Positions 27,510 through 36,454 are shown, numbered from the stretch's first letter. The stretch: DNA of 64,000 nucleotides from Collinsella sp. TM09-10AT (GCF_003436275.1 NZ_QSOP01000013.1:5832-69831), one strand, 5' to 3'. Notes: generated from the sequence alone by a model not told the origin. Translations and numbers: made by a program.

Positions 27510-28047
27510 CGGAAACCTCCACGGTCTGGACGGTAGTCTTGGACGGCAAAAAACGGACACGCGCGGTCGTACCCGGCGTGCCGAGCATGGTGTCGCAGGC
27601 CTTCTCGATGCGCTGCTGCATCGCGGTAGCCAGAGATGCCACGTCCTTATCGTCAAGCGCGATAGCCTCGACCTTAAAACGGACGTGCGAATCGTCGGGG
27701 CCTTGGACGCGAGCCTCGACATGCTCGACCATCACGCGGTCGTCGCGCTCGGCAGCAACCCTGGCGCACGAAGAAAGCGCCGCAAGGGTAACCTCGATAT
27801 TGCGCTCCCCCGCCGGATGCACGCAGGACGGCTCGCGACGGGCGAACATCAGGCGGAAAAAGCTCAGCAGTACGCCAAACGCCACGACGCCGGCGCACGC
27901 CGTCACGACGATGCGCGGCATGGGGTCGCGCATCAGCAGCATAAAGCGATACGTATACGGCCCCCAGAACTGGCAGACAAGCGTACCCAACGCCACGATG
28001 GCGGCGGCAAGATACACGATCGCTAGGGCTCGTTTGAGTACGCGCAC
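27502..28047 (-). CDS. amaP: AmaP, alkaline-shock membrane anchor protein
   Basis: 181 residues from a GTG at 28047 preceded by AAGGGAG. Two hydrophobic segments near the N terminus (VLKRALAIVYLAAAIVALGTLVC and IVVTACAGVVAFGVLLSFF) form a hairpin, followed by a cytoplasmic domain with an Asp23-like beta strand pattern (NIEVTLAALSS, VRFKVEAIALDD). AmaP tethers Asp23 to the membrane. First gene of the cluster. A TATAAT box lies 50 bp upstream, and a terminator for the preceding yebC is just beyond. Confidence 0.83.
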   Translation of the reverse strand: MRVLKRALAIVYLAAAIVALGTLVCQFWGPYTYRFMLLMRDPMPRIVVTACAGVVAFGVLLSFFRLMFARREPSCVHPAGERNIEVTLAALSSCARVAAERDDRVMVEHVEARVQGPDDSHVRFKVEAIALDDKDVASLATAMQQRIEKACDTMLGTPGTTARVRFLPSKTTVQTVEVSGE

Positions 28048-28096
28048 GCGCGCTCCCTTCAGGTTTCGGTCCACAGAATGCAAAACGATTCGCATC

Positions 28097-28102
28097 ATTA
28101 TA
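28097..28102 (-). promoter_or_regulatory. -10 box for the amaP operon
   Basis: TATAAT on the minus strand, about 50 bp before the amaP GTG start. The -35 region falls inside the yebC terminator stem and is not consensus. Confidence 0.5.
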
Positions 28103-28105
28103 AAA

Positions 28106-28143
28106 GAGCCGGGTCCGGTGCCATACGCACGCGGATCCGGCTC
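28106..28143 (-). terminator. Terminator behind yebC
   Basis: GAGCCGG (28106-28112) pairs with CCGGCTC (28137-28143), with an inner TCCG/CGGA pair. On the minus strand TTTTATAATG follows the stem. Confidence 0.8.
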
Positions 28144-28212
28144 ATCTATTCCACGAGGCTTGCATGCTCGCTTCATTATGCCCAGATATGCACGGCTTAA
28201 CCCGTGCAGGCG

Positions 28213-29019
28213 CTACTCCTCCTCGAGGGCAGCGATGACCTCGTCGGTCATGTCCATGGTGCTGTAGACGTCCTGGACGTCGTCGAGCTCCTCGAGACGG
28301 TCGATGAGGCGCTGAACCTTCTTGGCGTCGGTACCGGAGACCTCGGTCGGGGTGGTCGGAACCATGGTGGTCTCGGAACCCTTGACCTGGACGCCCTGCT
28401 CCTCGAGCGCCTTGGAGACAGCCATGACGTCGTTAGCAGCGGTCCAGACGATCCACTCCTCGCCGGCGTCCTCGTAGTCCTCGCCACCGGCCTCGGCGAT
28501 GGCCATCATGAACTCATCCTCGTCACCGGCAGCACCGTTGGCGATCATGGTCTCCTTCTTGGCGTTCTCGTCCAGGATCTCCTTGGCGACGACGATCTGG
28601 CCCTTGCGCTCAAACTGGAAGGCGACGGAGCCGGAGGTGCCCAGGTTGCCACCAGCGTGGGAGAAGGCGGAACGGACATCGGCGGCAGTACGGTTGCGGT
28701 TGTCGGTCAGGCAGTCAACATAGACGGCGACACCGGCGGGACCATAGCCCTCGTACACGATGTTCTCGTAGACGGCGGCATCGGCACCCGAACCAAAGGC
28801 CTTGTCGATAGCGGACTTGATCTTGTCCTTGGGCATGGACTGAGCCTTGGCCTTAGCAACGGCAGCGGCGAGGCTGGCGTTGTTCTCGGGCAGCGGGTCA
28901 CCGCCGAGACGGGCAGCAACGGTGATGTTGCGGCTCAGCTTGGAGAAGAGGGCGGAACGCTTGGCGTCCTGCGCGCCCTTACGATGCTTGGTTGTGGCCC
29001 ACTTAGAGTGTCCGGACAT
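28213..29019 (-). CDS. yebC: YebC/PmpR family protein
   Basis: 268 residues, slightly longer than the usual ~245. Begins MSGHSKWATTKHRKGAQDAKRSALFSKL, the family signature; YEGYGPAGVAVYVDCLTDNRNRTA and AFQFERKG follow. Members act as DNA-binding regulators or, in some bacteria, as factors that relieve ribosome stalling at proline-rich motifs. Which applies here cannot be decided; the Pro-rich tail of the nearby zinc-ribbon protein is the sort of product that would need such help. The middle holds an acidic insertion (GAAGDEDEF, GGEDYEDAGEEW). Has its own terminator. Confidence 0.92.
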   Translation of the reverse strand: MSGHSKWATTKHRKGAQDAKRSALFSKLSRNITVAARLGGDPLPENNASLAAAVAKAKAQSMPKDKIKSAIDKAFGSGADAAVYENIVYEGYGPAGVAVYVDCLTDNRNRTAADVRSAFSHAGGNLGTSGSVAFQFERKGQIVVAKEILDENAKKETMIANGAAGDEDEFMMAIAEAGGEDYEDAGEEWIVWTAANDVMAVSKALEEQGVQVKGSETTMVPTTPTEVSGTDAKKVQRLIDRLEELDDVQDVYSTMDMTDEVIAALEEE

Positions 29020-29149
29020 ACGTGTCTCCTATCGGTTTTGACCTAAAGCCCAGCGCAGATGCTCGGGCAATATAAACAAACGTCGTTATGATATACCTAC
29101 TGGCCTGCGAGATAAACCCCAAAATGAAGGCGTCGCGATGATGCCATCC

Positions 29150-29184
29150 TTTGGTGCAAAGCAACCTGTCCCCTTTACACCAAA
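29150..29184 (-). terminator. Terminator hairpin (GGGACAGG-loop family, copy 3)
   Basis: TTTGGTGCAAAG (29150-29161) pairs with CTTTACACCAAA (29173-29184) with one mismatch. The loop on the minus strand reads GGGACAGG. The stem sequence differs from copies 1 and 2, but the loop is the same and the element again abuts a minus-strand stop codon (29185). Confidence 0.7.
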
Positions 29185-31368
29185 TTAGGACCAGAGAAGG
29201 TCGCTGCGAGTGATGGTGGCGCCGATGGCAAAGGGCATGCAGGCGATAACCGGATACAGGTAGCGCATATAGGTCGAACCGTTGCAGGGACCGATCAGAC
29301 ACACGGCGAGCACGCCCAGCAGCGGCACCCAAATGGCCAGCCCGCGCCACGAATGGCGGCGCAACAGGTAGACCACCACGGCGATCATAATCCACACATA
29401 GGTGGCCGAGCTCATGGTGAGCGAGATAAACGGAATGCGCTGCACCGCCACGCGATACAGGTTGATCAGGTGGTCGCACCAGCGCACAACCTTGCTATCG
29501 ACCGGATGGAAGTCAAAGTACTTGAGGTTATCGGGCTTCGCCATAATCTCGGCACTGCGCGCCGTGCTGTAGACCCACGCATCGCGGGCACTCGGATAAA
29601 AGTAGCCGTAGTAGTTATTGATGAGCGCCGAGATGTAGCACTCGGGATCCTTTTTGAACATCTGCGCCCAGACCTCAAAATAGGCCTTGATGTCCTCCTG
29701 CGAAGCGTACTCGTTAAAGCAGTTCTTGACGGCGTCGGACTTGTCGGGGTTGTAACGGCGGCCCAGATTGTCGTACTTGAGCACACGGTCGATCACGGCA
29801 CGCTCATCGTCGGTCACCAAGCCGTCGCAAGGAGCCTCCACGATAGTACCGTCCTCCTTAACCGTAGGGTTGACACCCGAGTTGAGGCCGTCGTGCTTTT
29901 GGACGAAACGAGCCGTCTGCTGGAACGGAATCGAGAGGATTTCGCGCTTGGAACCAGGCGTAATGTCGTGCGCCGGCATAAAGACCTTGGTGAAGTACAT
30001 ATTAGAGGCAAGGCAGAGTCCAAGCACCGCAAGAACTCCCACCCAGCGGAAACGCGAGATGGCGCCCGAAGGCGCAGCACCGGCCTGCTTGACTGCACGA
30101 CGAGCCACATGCGCGTCCCATGCGCAAAACGCCGCCGCGATTACGCATGCCGCCAGGGGAAACACCAGGCCGCCGTTGCGCAGAAACGTGGAACCCATGG
30201 CACCCAGAGCGAGCAGCAGCCAGTCATGGCGCGCAAAGAGCACGGGCCTCTGTTCGCCCGCACGCTCGGCATTGGCATCGCGACGGGGCAGGCCGCAGGC
30301 CACGAGCTTCACGGTCTGCACCAACAGCACCAAAAACGCGTCGGCAAACAGCACATCTTTGGTAAGCAGGGCCGCGTAGTTGGAGAACATGGGCATAAAC
30401 ACAAAGAACAGCAAGATCACGCCGCGGACCGGCAGACTCACGCCCAGCTTGCGCAGCGACGAGATGGAATAGGCCATGCAGGCGGCCGTAATGACGAACT
30501 GAGCGCAGGTGTAGATGGCAAGACCTGCGTTGGCACTGTTGAACAGTGAAAGCCCCAGCTGGACGCACGAACCGATGATAGCCGTGTGCACCACGGGGTG
30601 ATGTCCGTTGAGCAACACATTGGGATTGAGCAGACGCAGGTAGTCACTCGTGCCGTTGGGGTAGTTGAACCACTGGCGAATCTGCGCACCCGTATCTCCC
30701 ATAAAAAGGCCGGGCAGCGAAGCGATGAGCGTGGGCGCCCAGGCGACCATAAGCACCAGGAAGGGCCCGACAAAGGGATGGACCGAAAGCACGGCGTGAG
30801 CCACACGCCATACGCGGCCAAAGTGCGCTTCGGAAAACGGAATGCGCCGAGAGCTCAGCCAATCTAGACACTCAAAAGCCAGGTAGAAGGCAACGACCGC
30901 CAAGAGCATCCAGCCCGCACCGCCTATCCAGGCGCAGATGATCCGAGCCTTGTCGCCGAGTACGATCTCGGCAGAATCGGTGAGGTCGTAGCTGCGGCCA
31001 AACACCATGCAGACGGCAAAGAACAGCGACGGAAGGATCACCGAAGGACGCCAAGCATCGCCGCGGCCAAAGAATACGTAGCGAAACGGCAGAGTGAGCA
31101 GGCAGGCAAGCGCAAGCAGCATGACCGCGTCGGTATGGCCGGCAAACGAGAGGAGCACCTCGTAGCACACGTACAGCATGCCCGAGGCTTTGGGGTCAAT
31201 CGCCAAGACTGCGTTGCTCGAGACCGGCGCGGGATCGATGGAAAACGCCGTGGTCGCCAACAGCGCGAGCAGAAATGCGATGAGCGTCTGCTTGGCGGGG
31301 TAGCGCTTAAACCAGACGATGCGGGCAGCGTCGCGCGCAGCCGTTGTGGAGAGGTCGGAATCCTTCAC
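29185..31368 (-). CDS. Large polytopic membrane protein, DUF6020/GT-C-like
   Basis: 727 residues from a GTG at 31368 (AAAGG upstream). About twelve hydrophobic segments are visible, starting with KQTLIAFLLALLATTAFSI. Between segments near the middle is GDTGAQIRQWFNYPNGTS followed by NVLLNGHHPVVHTAIIG, and later SNYAALLTKDVLFADAFL; Asp and His in short loops like these recall integral-membrane GT-C glycosyltransferases. A large extracytoplasmic domain precedes the last segments. The family looks like DUF6020, of unknown function. The frame continues upstream to 31479 only through a repeat element. Downstream of lgt on the same strand. Confidence 0.7.
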   Translation of the reverse strand: MKDSDLSTTAARDAARIVWFKRYPAKQTLIAFLLALLATTAFSIDPAPVSSNAVLAIDPKASGMLYVCYEVLLSFAGHTDAVMLLALACLLTLPFRYVFFGRGDAWRPSVILPSLFFAVCMVFGRSYDLTDSAEIVLGDKARIICAWIGGAGWMLLAVVAFYLAFECLDWLSSRRIPFSEAHFGRVWRVAHAVLSVHPFVGPFLVLMVAWAPTLIASLPGLFMGDTGAQIRQWFNYPNGTSDYLRLLNPNVLLNGHHPVVHTAIIGSCVQLGLSLFNSANAGLAIYTCAQFVITAACMAYSISSLRKLGVSLPVRGVILLFFVFMPMFSNYAALLTKDVLFADAFLVLLVQTVKLVACGLPRRDANAERAGEQRPVLFARHDWLLLALGAMGSTFLRNGGLVFPLAACVIAAAFCAWDAHVARRAVKQAGAAPSGAISRFRWVGVLAVLGLCLASNMYFTKVFMPAHDITPGSKREILSIPFQQTARFVQKHDGLNSGVNPTVKEDGTIVEAPCDGLVTDDERAVIDRVLKYDNLGRRYNPDKSDAVKNCFNEYASQEDIKAYFEVWAQMFKKDPECYISALINNYYGYFYPSARDAWVYSTARSAEIMAKPDNLKYFDFHPVDSKVVRWCDHLINLYRVAVQRIPFISLTMSSATYVWIMIAVVVYLLRRHSWRGLAIWVPLLGVLAVCLIGPCNGSTYMRYLYPVIACMPFAIGATITRSDLLWS

Positions 31369-31391
31369 AGTCCAAAGAGCCTTTCTAGAAA

Positions 31392-31424
31392 CCCGCCAAA
31401 AAGGGACAGGTTTATTTTGGCAGG
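31392..31424. repeat. GGGACAGG-loop hairpin, copy 4 (inverted orientation)
   Basis: The same 50-bp element as copies 1 and 2 but reversed relative to the flanking gene, with one stem mismatch. It lies between lgt and the DUF6020-like gene, where it would precede the latter's ribosome binding site. Confidence 0.75.
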
Positions 31425-31468
31425 TTTTATCTGGGAAAACGTTACAGTTCTGCCATCGTTGCCCAGCA

Positions 31469-31505
31469 GACCACCACAAAGGCGCCTGTCCCCTTTGTGG
31501 TGGTC
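31469..31505 (-). terminator. Terminator hairpin behind lgt (GGGACAGG-loop family, copy 5)
   Basis: GACCACCACAAAGG (31469-31482) pairs with CCTTTGTGGTGGTC (31492-31505), 14 bp perfect, with the loop reading GGGACAGG (with one stem G) on the minus strand. It lies 4 bp past the lgt stop codon. The stem is unrelated to that of copies 1 and 2. Confidence 0.8.
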
Positions 31506-31509
31506 TTGG

Positions 31510-32331
31510 TTAGGCGTCCAGGTAGACGCGCTGGGGACGGTTGCGGTGTCGGGCGAAGATGATGAGCGCCAGACCCGCGATTACGAGCGGCAGGCTCAGC
31601 AGCTGACCCATGGTGATGACGCCGCCCAGCAGATAGCCCAGCTGGGCATCGGGGACGCGCACAAACTCGACGAGGAAACGGACGATGCCGTAGCCCATCA
31701 CAAACACGCCCATAAACGTACCCTGGGGCAGCAGCGGTTTTTTGCGACTGAGCACCTGCAGGATGCAAAAGAGCACGATGCCTTCAAGAAACGCCTCGTA
31801 GAGCTGGGAGGGATGGCGTGGCACATCGCCCGCGGTGCCGCCAAAGACCACACCCCAGGGCAGATCGGTCGGCTTACCCCACAGCTCACCGTTTACGAAG
31901 TTGGCGCAGCGTCCCAGGCACAGGGCCAGCGGGGCGCCGATCACGGCAAGGTCGGCGACGGTCCAGGCGTCGAGCTTATACATGCGGCACACGATGATGC
32001 CGCCCAAGATGCCGCCCACCAGGCCGCCGTGGAAGCTCATGCCGCCCTCGTTGGTGGCAAAGATCTCGAGCGGGTGGGTCCAATAGTAGCCATCGCCGTA
32101 AAAGACGACGTAAAACAGGCGCGCGCCGATGATGAGGCCAAAGACCGCGCCGACCACGACGCTCGTCAGGTCATCGATCGTAATGTCGAAGCCCCAACGA
32201 CGCTGCGTGCGGTACATAACGACCGCCGTGAGCAGGGCGCCGACCACGTAGGCCAGGCCGTACCAGTAGATAGTGATGGGGCCCGCCGAGATCGCGACGG
32301 GATCAAGCATATGGTAGAGGTCGTTGAGCAT
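31510..32331 (-). CDS. lgt: Prolipoprotein diacylglyceryl transferase
   Basis: Integral membrane enzyme that attaches diacylglycerol to the lipobox cysteine of prelipoproteins. 273 residues, seven or so hydrophobic segments. The Lgt signature is present: GRCANFVNGELWGKPT, preceded by MSFHGGLVGGI with the conserved histidine. Full length. GGAGCAGGGG precedes the ATG at 32331, and a strong hairpin lies directly upstream of it. A substrate in this window would be the amino-acid-binding lipoprotein at 57161. Confidence 0.94.
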   Translation of the reverse strand: MLNDLYHMLDPVAISAGPITIYWYGLAYVVGALLTAVVMYRTQRRWGFDITIDDLTSVVVGAVFGLIIGARLFYVVFYGDGYYWTHPLEIFATNEGGMSFHGGLVGGILGGIIVCRMYKLDAWTVADLAVIGAPLALCLGRCANFVNGELWGKPTDLPWGVVFGGTAGDVPRHPSQLYEAFLEGIVLFCILQVLSRKKPLLPQGTFMGVFVMGYGIVRFLVEFVRVPDAQLGYLLGGVITMGQLLSLPLVIAGLALIIFARHRNRPQRVYLDA

Positions 32332-32350
32332 ATCGATCCCCTGCTCCCTA

Positions 32351-32401
32351 CGTCCAAATATGCGGCCGCGGGCCTTACGCTCGCAGCCGCATATTTGGAC
32401 G
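32351..32401. repeat. 16-bp perfect hairpin between the NifU-like gene and lgt
   Basis: CGTCCAAATATGCGGC (32351-32366) pairs with GCCGCATATTTGGACG (32386-32401). There is no T run. It lies about 20 bp before the lgt start and next to its ribosome binding site. It may end the upstream transcript or form a leader structure for lgt. Confidence 0.7.
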
Positions 32402-32441
32402 TAACGTCTATGCGGAGCGTACCGTCCGCAGCTTTCGCGTC

Positions 32442-32720
32442 TTAGAACGGCGCGTACTCGTCGTACAGGTCCTCGGCCTCGCCGGAAGCATTGACCTGCT
32501 CAACGCGGGTAACGCCGGGCACATGCTCCTTCAGGATGCGCTCGATACCCATGGAAAGGGTTAGCGAGCTCATGGGGCAGCCGGCGCAGGCGCCCTGCAG
32601 CTCCAGCTTGACAACACCCTCGTCGTCGACCCCCACATACTCCATATCGCCGCCATCGGCCTGCAGGTTGGGGCGAATCTCTTCAAGAACCTTCTTAAGC
32701 AGCTCTTCGTTAACAGCCAC
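32442..32720 (-). CDS. NifU-like iron-sulfur scaffold protein
   Basis: 92 residues of the NifU C-terminal domain (Nfu type): LKKVLEEIRPNLQADGGDMEYVGVD, with CAGCPMSSLTL carrying the C-x-x-C that holds a labile Fe-S cluster. Members deliver or assemble clusters. Stand-alone Nfu proteins of this size are common. AAAGGAG precedes the ATG. No isc or suf genes are in the window. Located 111 bp before lgt on the same strand, with a hairpin between. Confidence 0.9.
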   Translation of the reverse strand: MAVNEELLKKVLEEIRPNLQADGGDMEYVGVDDEGVVKLELQGACAGCPMSSLTLSMGIERILKEHVPGVTRVEQVNASGEAEDLYDEYAPF

Positions 32721-32897
32721 AGGGGCTCCTTTCTCACAATTACGCGGGCGCGCCCGCGAACAGAAGCTATGTTACTACAGCCATGTACCCGCTCACGAGC
32801 CGTCCATGCGCGCAGACGCGACTTTCACGAGTAGTCAATTTGGGACGGGGTTTTTTTAGCTGCTTTTGCCGACGCCCGGCGCTAGCACACGCTGCCG

Positions 32898-33422
32898 CTA
32901 CTGCTGAGTTTGTTCCCCGGTGCCAATGTGGACATCGACGATAACCTGGCGGTAGCTGATGCCGCAGGAGTCGAGAATGCGACGGCTGATGCGGCCGTCG
33001 TCGGTATCGGCGTACTTATTGTCCAGGTAGACGACCTCGCCCACGCCCACCTGCGCCAGGATCTTGGCGCAGTCGTGGCACGGGAACAGCGTGACGTAGA
33101 CCGTGGATCCCTCAAGGTCTTTAAGCGAGCCGCGGTAGTTGAGCACGGCGTTGGCCTCGGCATGGACTACGTAGTTATGCTTGTCCTGTAGCGGGTCGTC
33201 GCTCGTACCCCACGGGAAAAAGTCGTCGTTGAGCGCCGAGGGCGTACCGTTGTAGCCCACCGAAAGGATACGGTGGTTGGTGCTGGCGATGCACGCACCC
33301 ACCTGCGTGTTGGGGTCCTTGCTGCGGCGCTGCGCGGCGATGGCCACGCTCATAAAGAACTCGTCCCAGCTAATGACGTCCAGGCGCTTGCCTGACGAAG
33401 TTTGATGAAGATCGTCCGACAT
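32898..33422 (-). CDS. comEB: dCMP/deoxycytidylate deaminase (ComEB-like)
   Basis: 174 residues with the zinc-dependent CDA fold: HAEANAVLN (His zinc ligand and proton-shuttling Glu) and PCHDCAK (two cysteine ligands), plus TQVGACI and NGTPSALND typical of deoxycytidylate deaminases. Supplies dUMP for thymidylate synthesis. The frame extends to 33458, but the ATG at 33422 with GGAGG eight bases upstream is the start. Confidence 0.9.
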   Translation of the reverse strand: MSDDLHQTSSGKRLDVISWDEFFMSVAIAAQRRSKDPNTQVGACIASTNHRILSVGYNGTPSALNDDFFPWGTSDDPLQDKHNYVVHAEANAVLNYRGSLKDLEGSTVYVTLFPCHDCAKILAQVGVGEVVYLDNKYADTDDGRISRRILDSCGISYRQVIVDVHIGTGEQTQQ

Positions 33423-33506
33423 GGCAGACACCTCCGTAATCGCAATAGTTTGACCCATTGTAGCAGGTGAAAGGTGGAGGCGTTTGTCCCACCGGCGCCC
33501 TCACTT

Positions 33507-34358
33507 TTACACGCGGCGGGGCTTTTGGTTGATGCGGTAGAGCTCGGCGAGGCCCCGCAGCGTCAGCGCGTCGTCGACCGTCAGGCTGTGGCCGACCAAC
33601 GCCGCGAGTGCCTCAGCGTCGTCGCCGGTAATGACGATGGGCACGTCGCCCTCCCCCGCGGCCTTGGTCGCGCGCATCTCGGCAAGCACCATGTCGAGCA
33701 TGCCGTCGATGCGGGCCACCTCGCCCAGAACCACGCCCGAGCGCATCGCCTCGCGCGTGTTACGGCCGATTACATGCGTGGGTGCCGAGGGCTCGACCTG
33801 CGGCAGGCGTGCCGCAGCAGCCGAGAGCGAGCGGGCGCCGAGCGCCAGACCTGGCGCGATGACGCCGCCGACAAAGGTACCGCGCGCATCGATGACCTCA
33901 ATATTGGTCGTAGTGCCCAGGTCAATCACGATGCACGGCGATCCGTAGACGGCGCGGGCAGCCACGGCGTCGGCGATGCGGTCGGGGCCGATCTCGGCCG
34001 GATCGTCGTAGTGCACGGGCATGCCGGTCTTGAGGCCCGGCCCCACCGTGAGCACACGCCCCGTGCATGTACGGGAAAGCGCCGTCTTCCACGGGCGCTC
34101 GAGCGCCGGCACCACGCAGCTCAGCACGGCAGCCGTGGGCACAAGCGCGCCCGGCATGCCCGCATCGGCTGCCAGTGCACCCATGACCTGCGCGAGCCTC
34201 ATGCGCGCCTCGTCGGCTGTGATGCTCGACGGCGTGGTGATCTCGCACGTCGCGAGCGGGCATTCCTGTGCCGCGGCTGAATCCTCGGCAAACAGGCCAA
34301 AGCGAATGAACGTGTTGCCCACGTCGACCGTCAATATATATGCGCACCCATTAAGCAT
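33507..34358 (-). CDS. coaX: Type III pantothenate kinase
   Basis: First step of coenzyme A synthesis: pantothenate to 4'-phosphopantothenate. 283 residues of the ASKHA fold, with the N-terminal ILTVDVGNTFIRFGLF (phosphate-1), GPDRIADAVAARAVYG (pantothenate/substrate segment), CIVIDLGTTTNIEVID (phosphate-2) and GGVIAPGLALGARSL. The type-III enzyme is not inhibited by CoA. AAGGAG precedes the ATG at 34358; the frame upstream of it is spurious. Divergently transcribed from the OPT transporter. Confidence 0.93.
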   Translation of the reverse strand: MLNGCAYILTVDVGNTFIRFGLFAEDSAAAQECPLATCEITTPSSITADEARMRLAQVMGALAADAGMPGALVPTAAVLSCVVPALERPWKTALSRTCTGRVLTVGPGLKTGMPVHYDDPAEIGPDRIADAVAARAVYGSPCIVIDLGTTTNIEVIDARGTFVGGVIAPGLALGARSLSAAAARLPQVEPSAPTHVIGRNTREAMRSGVVLGEVARIDGMLDMVLAEMRATKAAGEGDVPIVITGDDAEALAALVGHSLTVDDALTLRGLAELYRINQKPRRV

Positions 34359-34434
34359 CGTCGGCGCTCCTTTCGTCTGCCCAGCAGTATATCGCCTACC
34401 TAAACCAGTCATCCCAAAATGACTAGCTTGCGGC

Positions 34435-34550
34435 TATACTGGTGCGCGGTCGCGCGCGAGCTCACGCGGCGGCCCTTGGTAACCCGACTTCCCGCGCCGT
34501 ATCCGTAGCGGCGCTCCCGGGGGAAGCGGATATACGCAAAGGAGTTCTAT
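34435..34550 (+). promoter_or_regulatory. Promoter and structured leader of the OPT transporter gene
   Basis: An extended -10 box TATACT at 34435-34440 starts a leader of about 110 nt before the OPT ATG. It is very GC-rich, with a stem TATCCG/CGGATA (34500-34505 with 34527-34532) enclosing a C/G-rich loop, and complementary ACTTCCC/GGGAAG blocks. The last stem ends just before the ribosome binding site AAAGGAG. Possibly an untranslated regulatory leader; I do not recognise a known riboswitch class. Confidence 0.45.
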
Positions 34551-36254
34551 ATGAGCAATCCCTCGAACCGCGCCTCGATGCGCGGGCAACTCACGCTGCG
34601 CGGCGTCGTCATCGGTGTCCTTGGCTGCGTGATCATCACGGCAAGCTCGGCCTACACCGCCCTCAAGATGGGCGCACTCCCCTGGCCGATCGTCTTCGCT
34701 GCCGTCATCTCGCTGTTCTTCCTTAAGCTCATGGGCAACGCCAGCCTCAACGAGGCAAACGTCACCCACACCATCATGTCCGCAGGCGCCATGGTCGCCG
34801 GCGGCCTGGCGTTTACCATCCCGGGTGCCTGGATGCTGGGCTATGCCGACCAGATCAGCTGGCTCGACATGTTTATCGTGGCACTCGCCGGCACTATCCT
34901 GGGTCTGCTGGCCACCGCGCTCATCCACCGTCACTTTATCGTGGACGCCGCGCTGGAGTTCCCCACCGGCAACGCCGCAGCTCAGACCCTGCGCGCCACC
35001 GAGGCCGGCGGCAAGACCGGCAAGCAGCTCTTTGGTTCCATGGCCATCGCCGGCATCTACAGCGTGCTTCGTGACGCCCTGGGCGTGGTGCCCAGCATGC
35101 TGTGCACGCTCAACATCCCCGGCGTGACCTTTGGCATCTACAACTCGCCCATGCTGCTCTCCGTCGGCTTCCTCGTGGGCTTCGCCCCGGTCGCCTTCTG
35201 GTTTGCCGGTGCCCTGCTAGGCAACTTTGGCATCATTGTGGGCGGCACCGCTGCCGGTCTGTTCGACGTTGTAACCGCGCAGGGCATCGTCAAGTCCCTG
35301 GGTATGGGTCTCATGATGGGCTTTGGCGTCGCCGTCGTCCTCAAGGACATCCTGCCGCAGATCGCCGGCATCGTCCGCGGTCTTGCCGCCGACAGCTCCA
35401 CCGACACCGACGAGCAGTCGCTCATCTCGGGCTCCCTTAAGCTCGACGCCGGCATCATCGGCCTAGGCGCTGCCGCCATCGCCGTGGTCATCGCCATCGT
35501 GCTTGACCTTGGCCCCGTTCCGGCCGTCATCGTCACGCTGTTCACCTTTGTCACCACCATCATGAGCGCACAGAGCTGCGGCCAGACGGGCATCGACCCC
35601 ATGGAAATCTTTGGCCTCATCGTTATGCTCATCGTGGCTGCCTTCGCACAGATCGCTCAGGTCAAGCTGTTCTTTATCGCCGGCATCGTAGCCGTGGCGT
35701 GCGGCCTTGCGGGCGACGTCATGAACGACTTTAAGGCCGGTGCCGTGCTGGGCACCAACCCGCGCGCACAGTGGATCGGCCAGGCCATCGGCGGCATCGT
35801 GGGCGCCTTGGTCGCCGCAGCCGTCATGGTCGCGCTCGTTACCGCCTATGGCCCGGACGCCTTTGGCCCCGACAAGAGCTTTGTTGCCGCGCAGGCAAGT
35901 GTGGTCGCCACCATGGTCTCGGGCATCCCGAGCGTGCCGTGGTTCGCCGGCGGCTTTATCGCCGGCATCGTCATGTACTGGCTCGGCATTCCGGCCATGA
36001 TGATCGGCCTGGGCGTGTATCTGCCGTTCTACATGTCACTCACGGCATTCCTGGGCTCCTGCGTCAAGCTCGCCTACGACAAGTGGTCCGCCCACCGCGA
36101 CGCCACCGCTGGTCTTTCTGACGAGGAGAGGGCTGCCAAGGACGCCGCCTTCCAGGAACAGGGCCTGGTTGTCGCCAGCGGCCTGCTCGGCGGCGAGTCC
36201 ATCGTCGGCGTTATCCTGGCGTTTGTCTCCGTGGGCTTAAGCCTGCTGGGCTAA
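34551..36254 (+). CDS. OPT family oligopeptide transporter
   Basis: Integral membrane transporter, 567 residues, with about 14 hydrophobic segments and the short OPT form found in bacteria: LRGVVIGVLGCVIITASSAYTALKMGALPWP at the N terminus, FPTGNAAAQTLRATEAG in the middle and GIPAMMIGLGVYLPFYMS near the end. OPT members move oligopeptides or metal chelates; the substrate is unknown. AAAGGAG lies eight bases before the ATG at 34551. Monocistronic, with a strong terminator at 36296. Confidence 0.9.
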   Translation: MSNPSNRASMRGQLTLRGVVIGVLGCVIITASSAYTALKMGALPWPIVFAAVISLFFLKLMGNASLNEANVTHTIMSAGAMVAGGLAFTIPGAWMLGYADQISWLDMFIVALAGTILGLLATALIHRHFIVDAALEFPTGNAAAQTLRATEAGGKTGKQLFGSMAIAGIYSVLRDALGVVPSMLCTLNIPGVTFGIYNSPMLLSVGFLVGFAPVAFWFAGALLGNFGIIVGGTAAGLFDVVTAQGIVKSLGMGLMMGFGVAVVLKDILPQIAGIVRGLAADSSTDTDEQSLISGSLKLDAGIIGLGAAAIAVVIAIVLDLGPVPAVIVTLFTFVTTIMSAQSCGQTGIDPMEIFGLIVMLIVAAFAQIAQVKLFFIAGIVAVACGLAGDVMNDFKAGAVLGTNPRAQWIGQAIGGIVGALVAAAVMVALVTAYGPDAFGPDKSFVAAQASVVATMVSGIPSVPWFAGGFIAGIVMYWLGIPAMMIGLGVYLPFYMSLTAFLGSCVKLAYDKWSAHRDATAGLSDEERAAKDAAFQEQGLVVASGLLGGESIVGVILAFVSVGLSLLG

Positions 36255-36295
36255 GCTGAGCAGCTGCTCGACGGCAACCATATTGCCTACGACTT

Positions 36296-36335
36296 GCCCG
36301 GTCGGTAGCTTTTGCGGCTGCCGACCGGGCTTTTT
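36296..36335 (+). terminator. Terminator behind the OPT gene
   Basis: GCCCGGTCGG (36296-36305) pairs with CCGACCGGGC (36321-36330), followed by TTTTT. It lies 42 bp past the stop codon. Confidence 0.9.
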
Positions 36336-36351
36336 GATACCAACGCAAAGA

Positions 36352-36388
36352 AAGGCCGGCGCGCTGCGTATGACAGCGCGCCGGCCTT
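36352..36388. terminator. Second hairpin between convergent OPT and surface-protein genes
   Basis: AAGGCCGGCGCGCTG (36352-36366) pairs perfectly with CAGCGCGCCGGCCTT (36374-36388). The 15-bp stem lies between the convergent genes; read on the minus strand it is followed by TTCTTTG and could end the surface-protein transcript. Confidence 0.65.
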
Positions 36389-36454
36389 ATCGTTTGGCTA
36401 TCGAGACGGTCCCGCTATGAACCGAAGTTCGTTGCAGAAACTACGCTCGAAACG

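Noticed and set aside
31369..31479. N-terminal extension of the DUF6020-like membrane protein
   Set aside because: The 37 extra residues are a translation of the GGGACAGG-loop repeat; GTG 31368 gives the expected N terminus.
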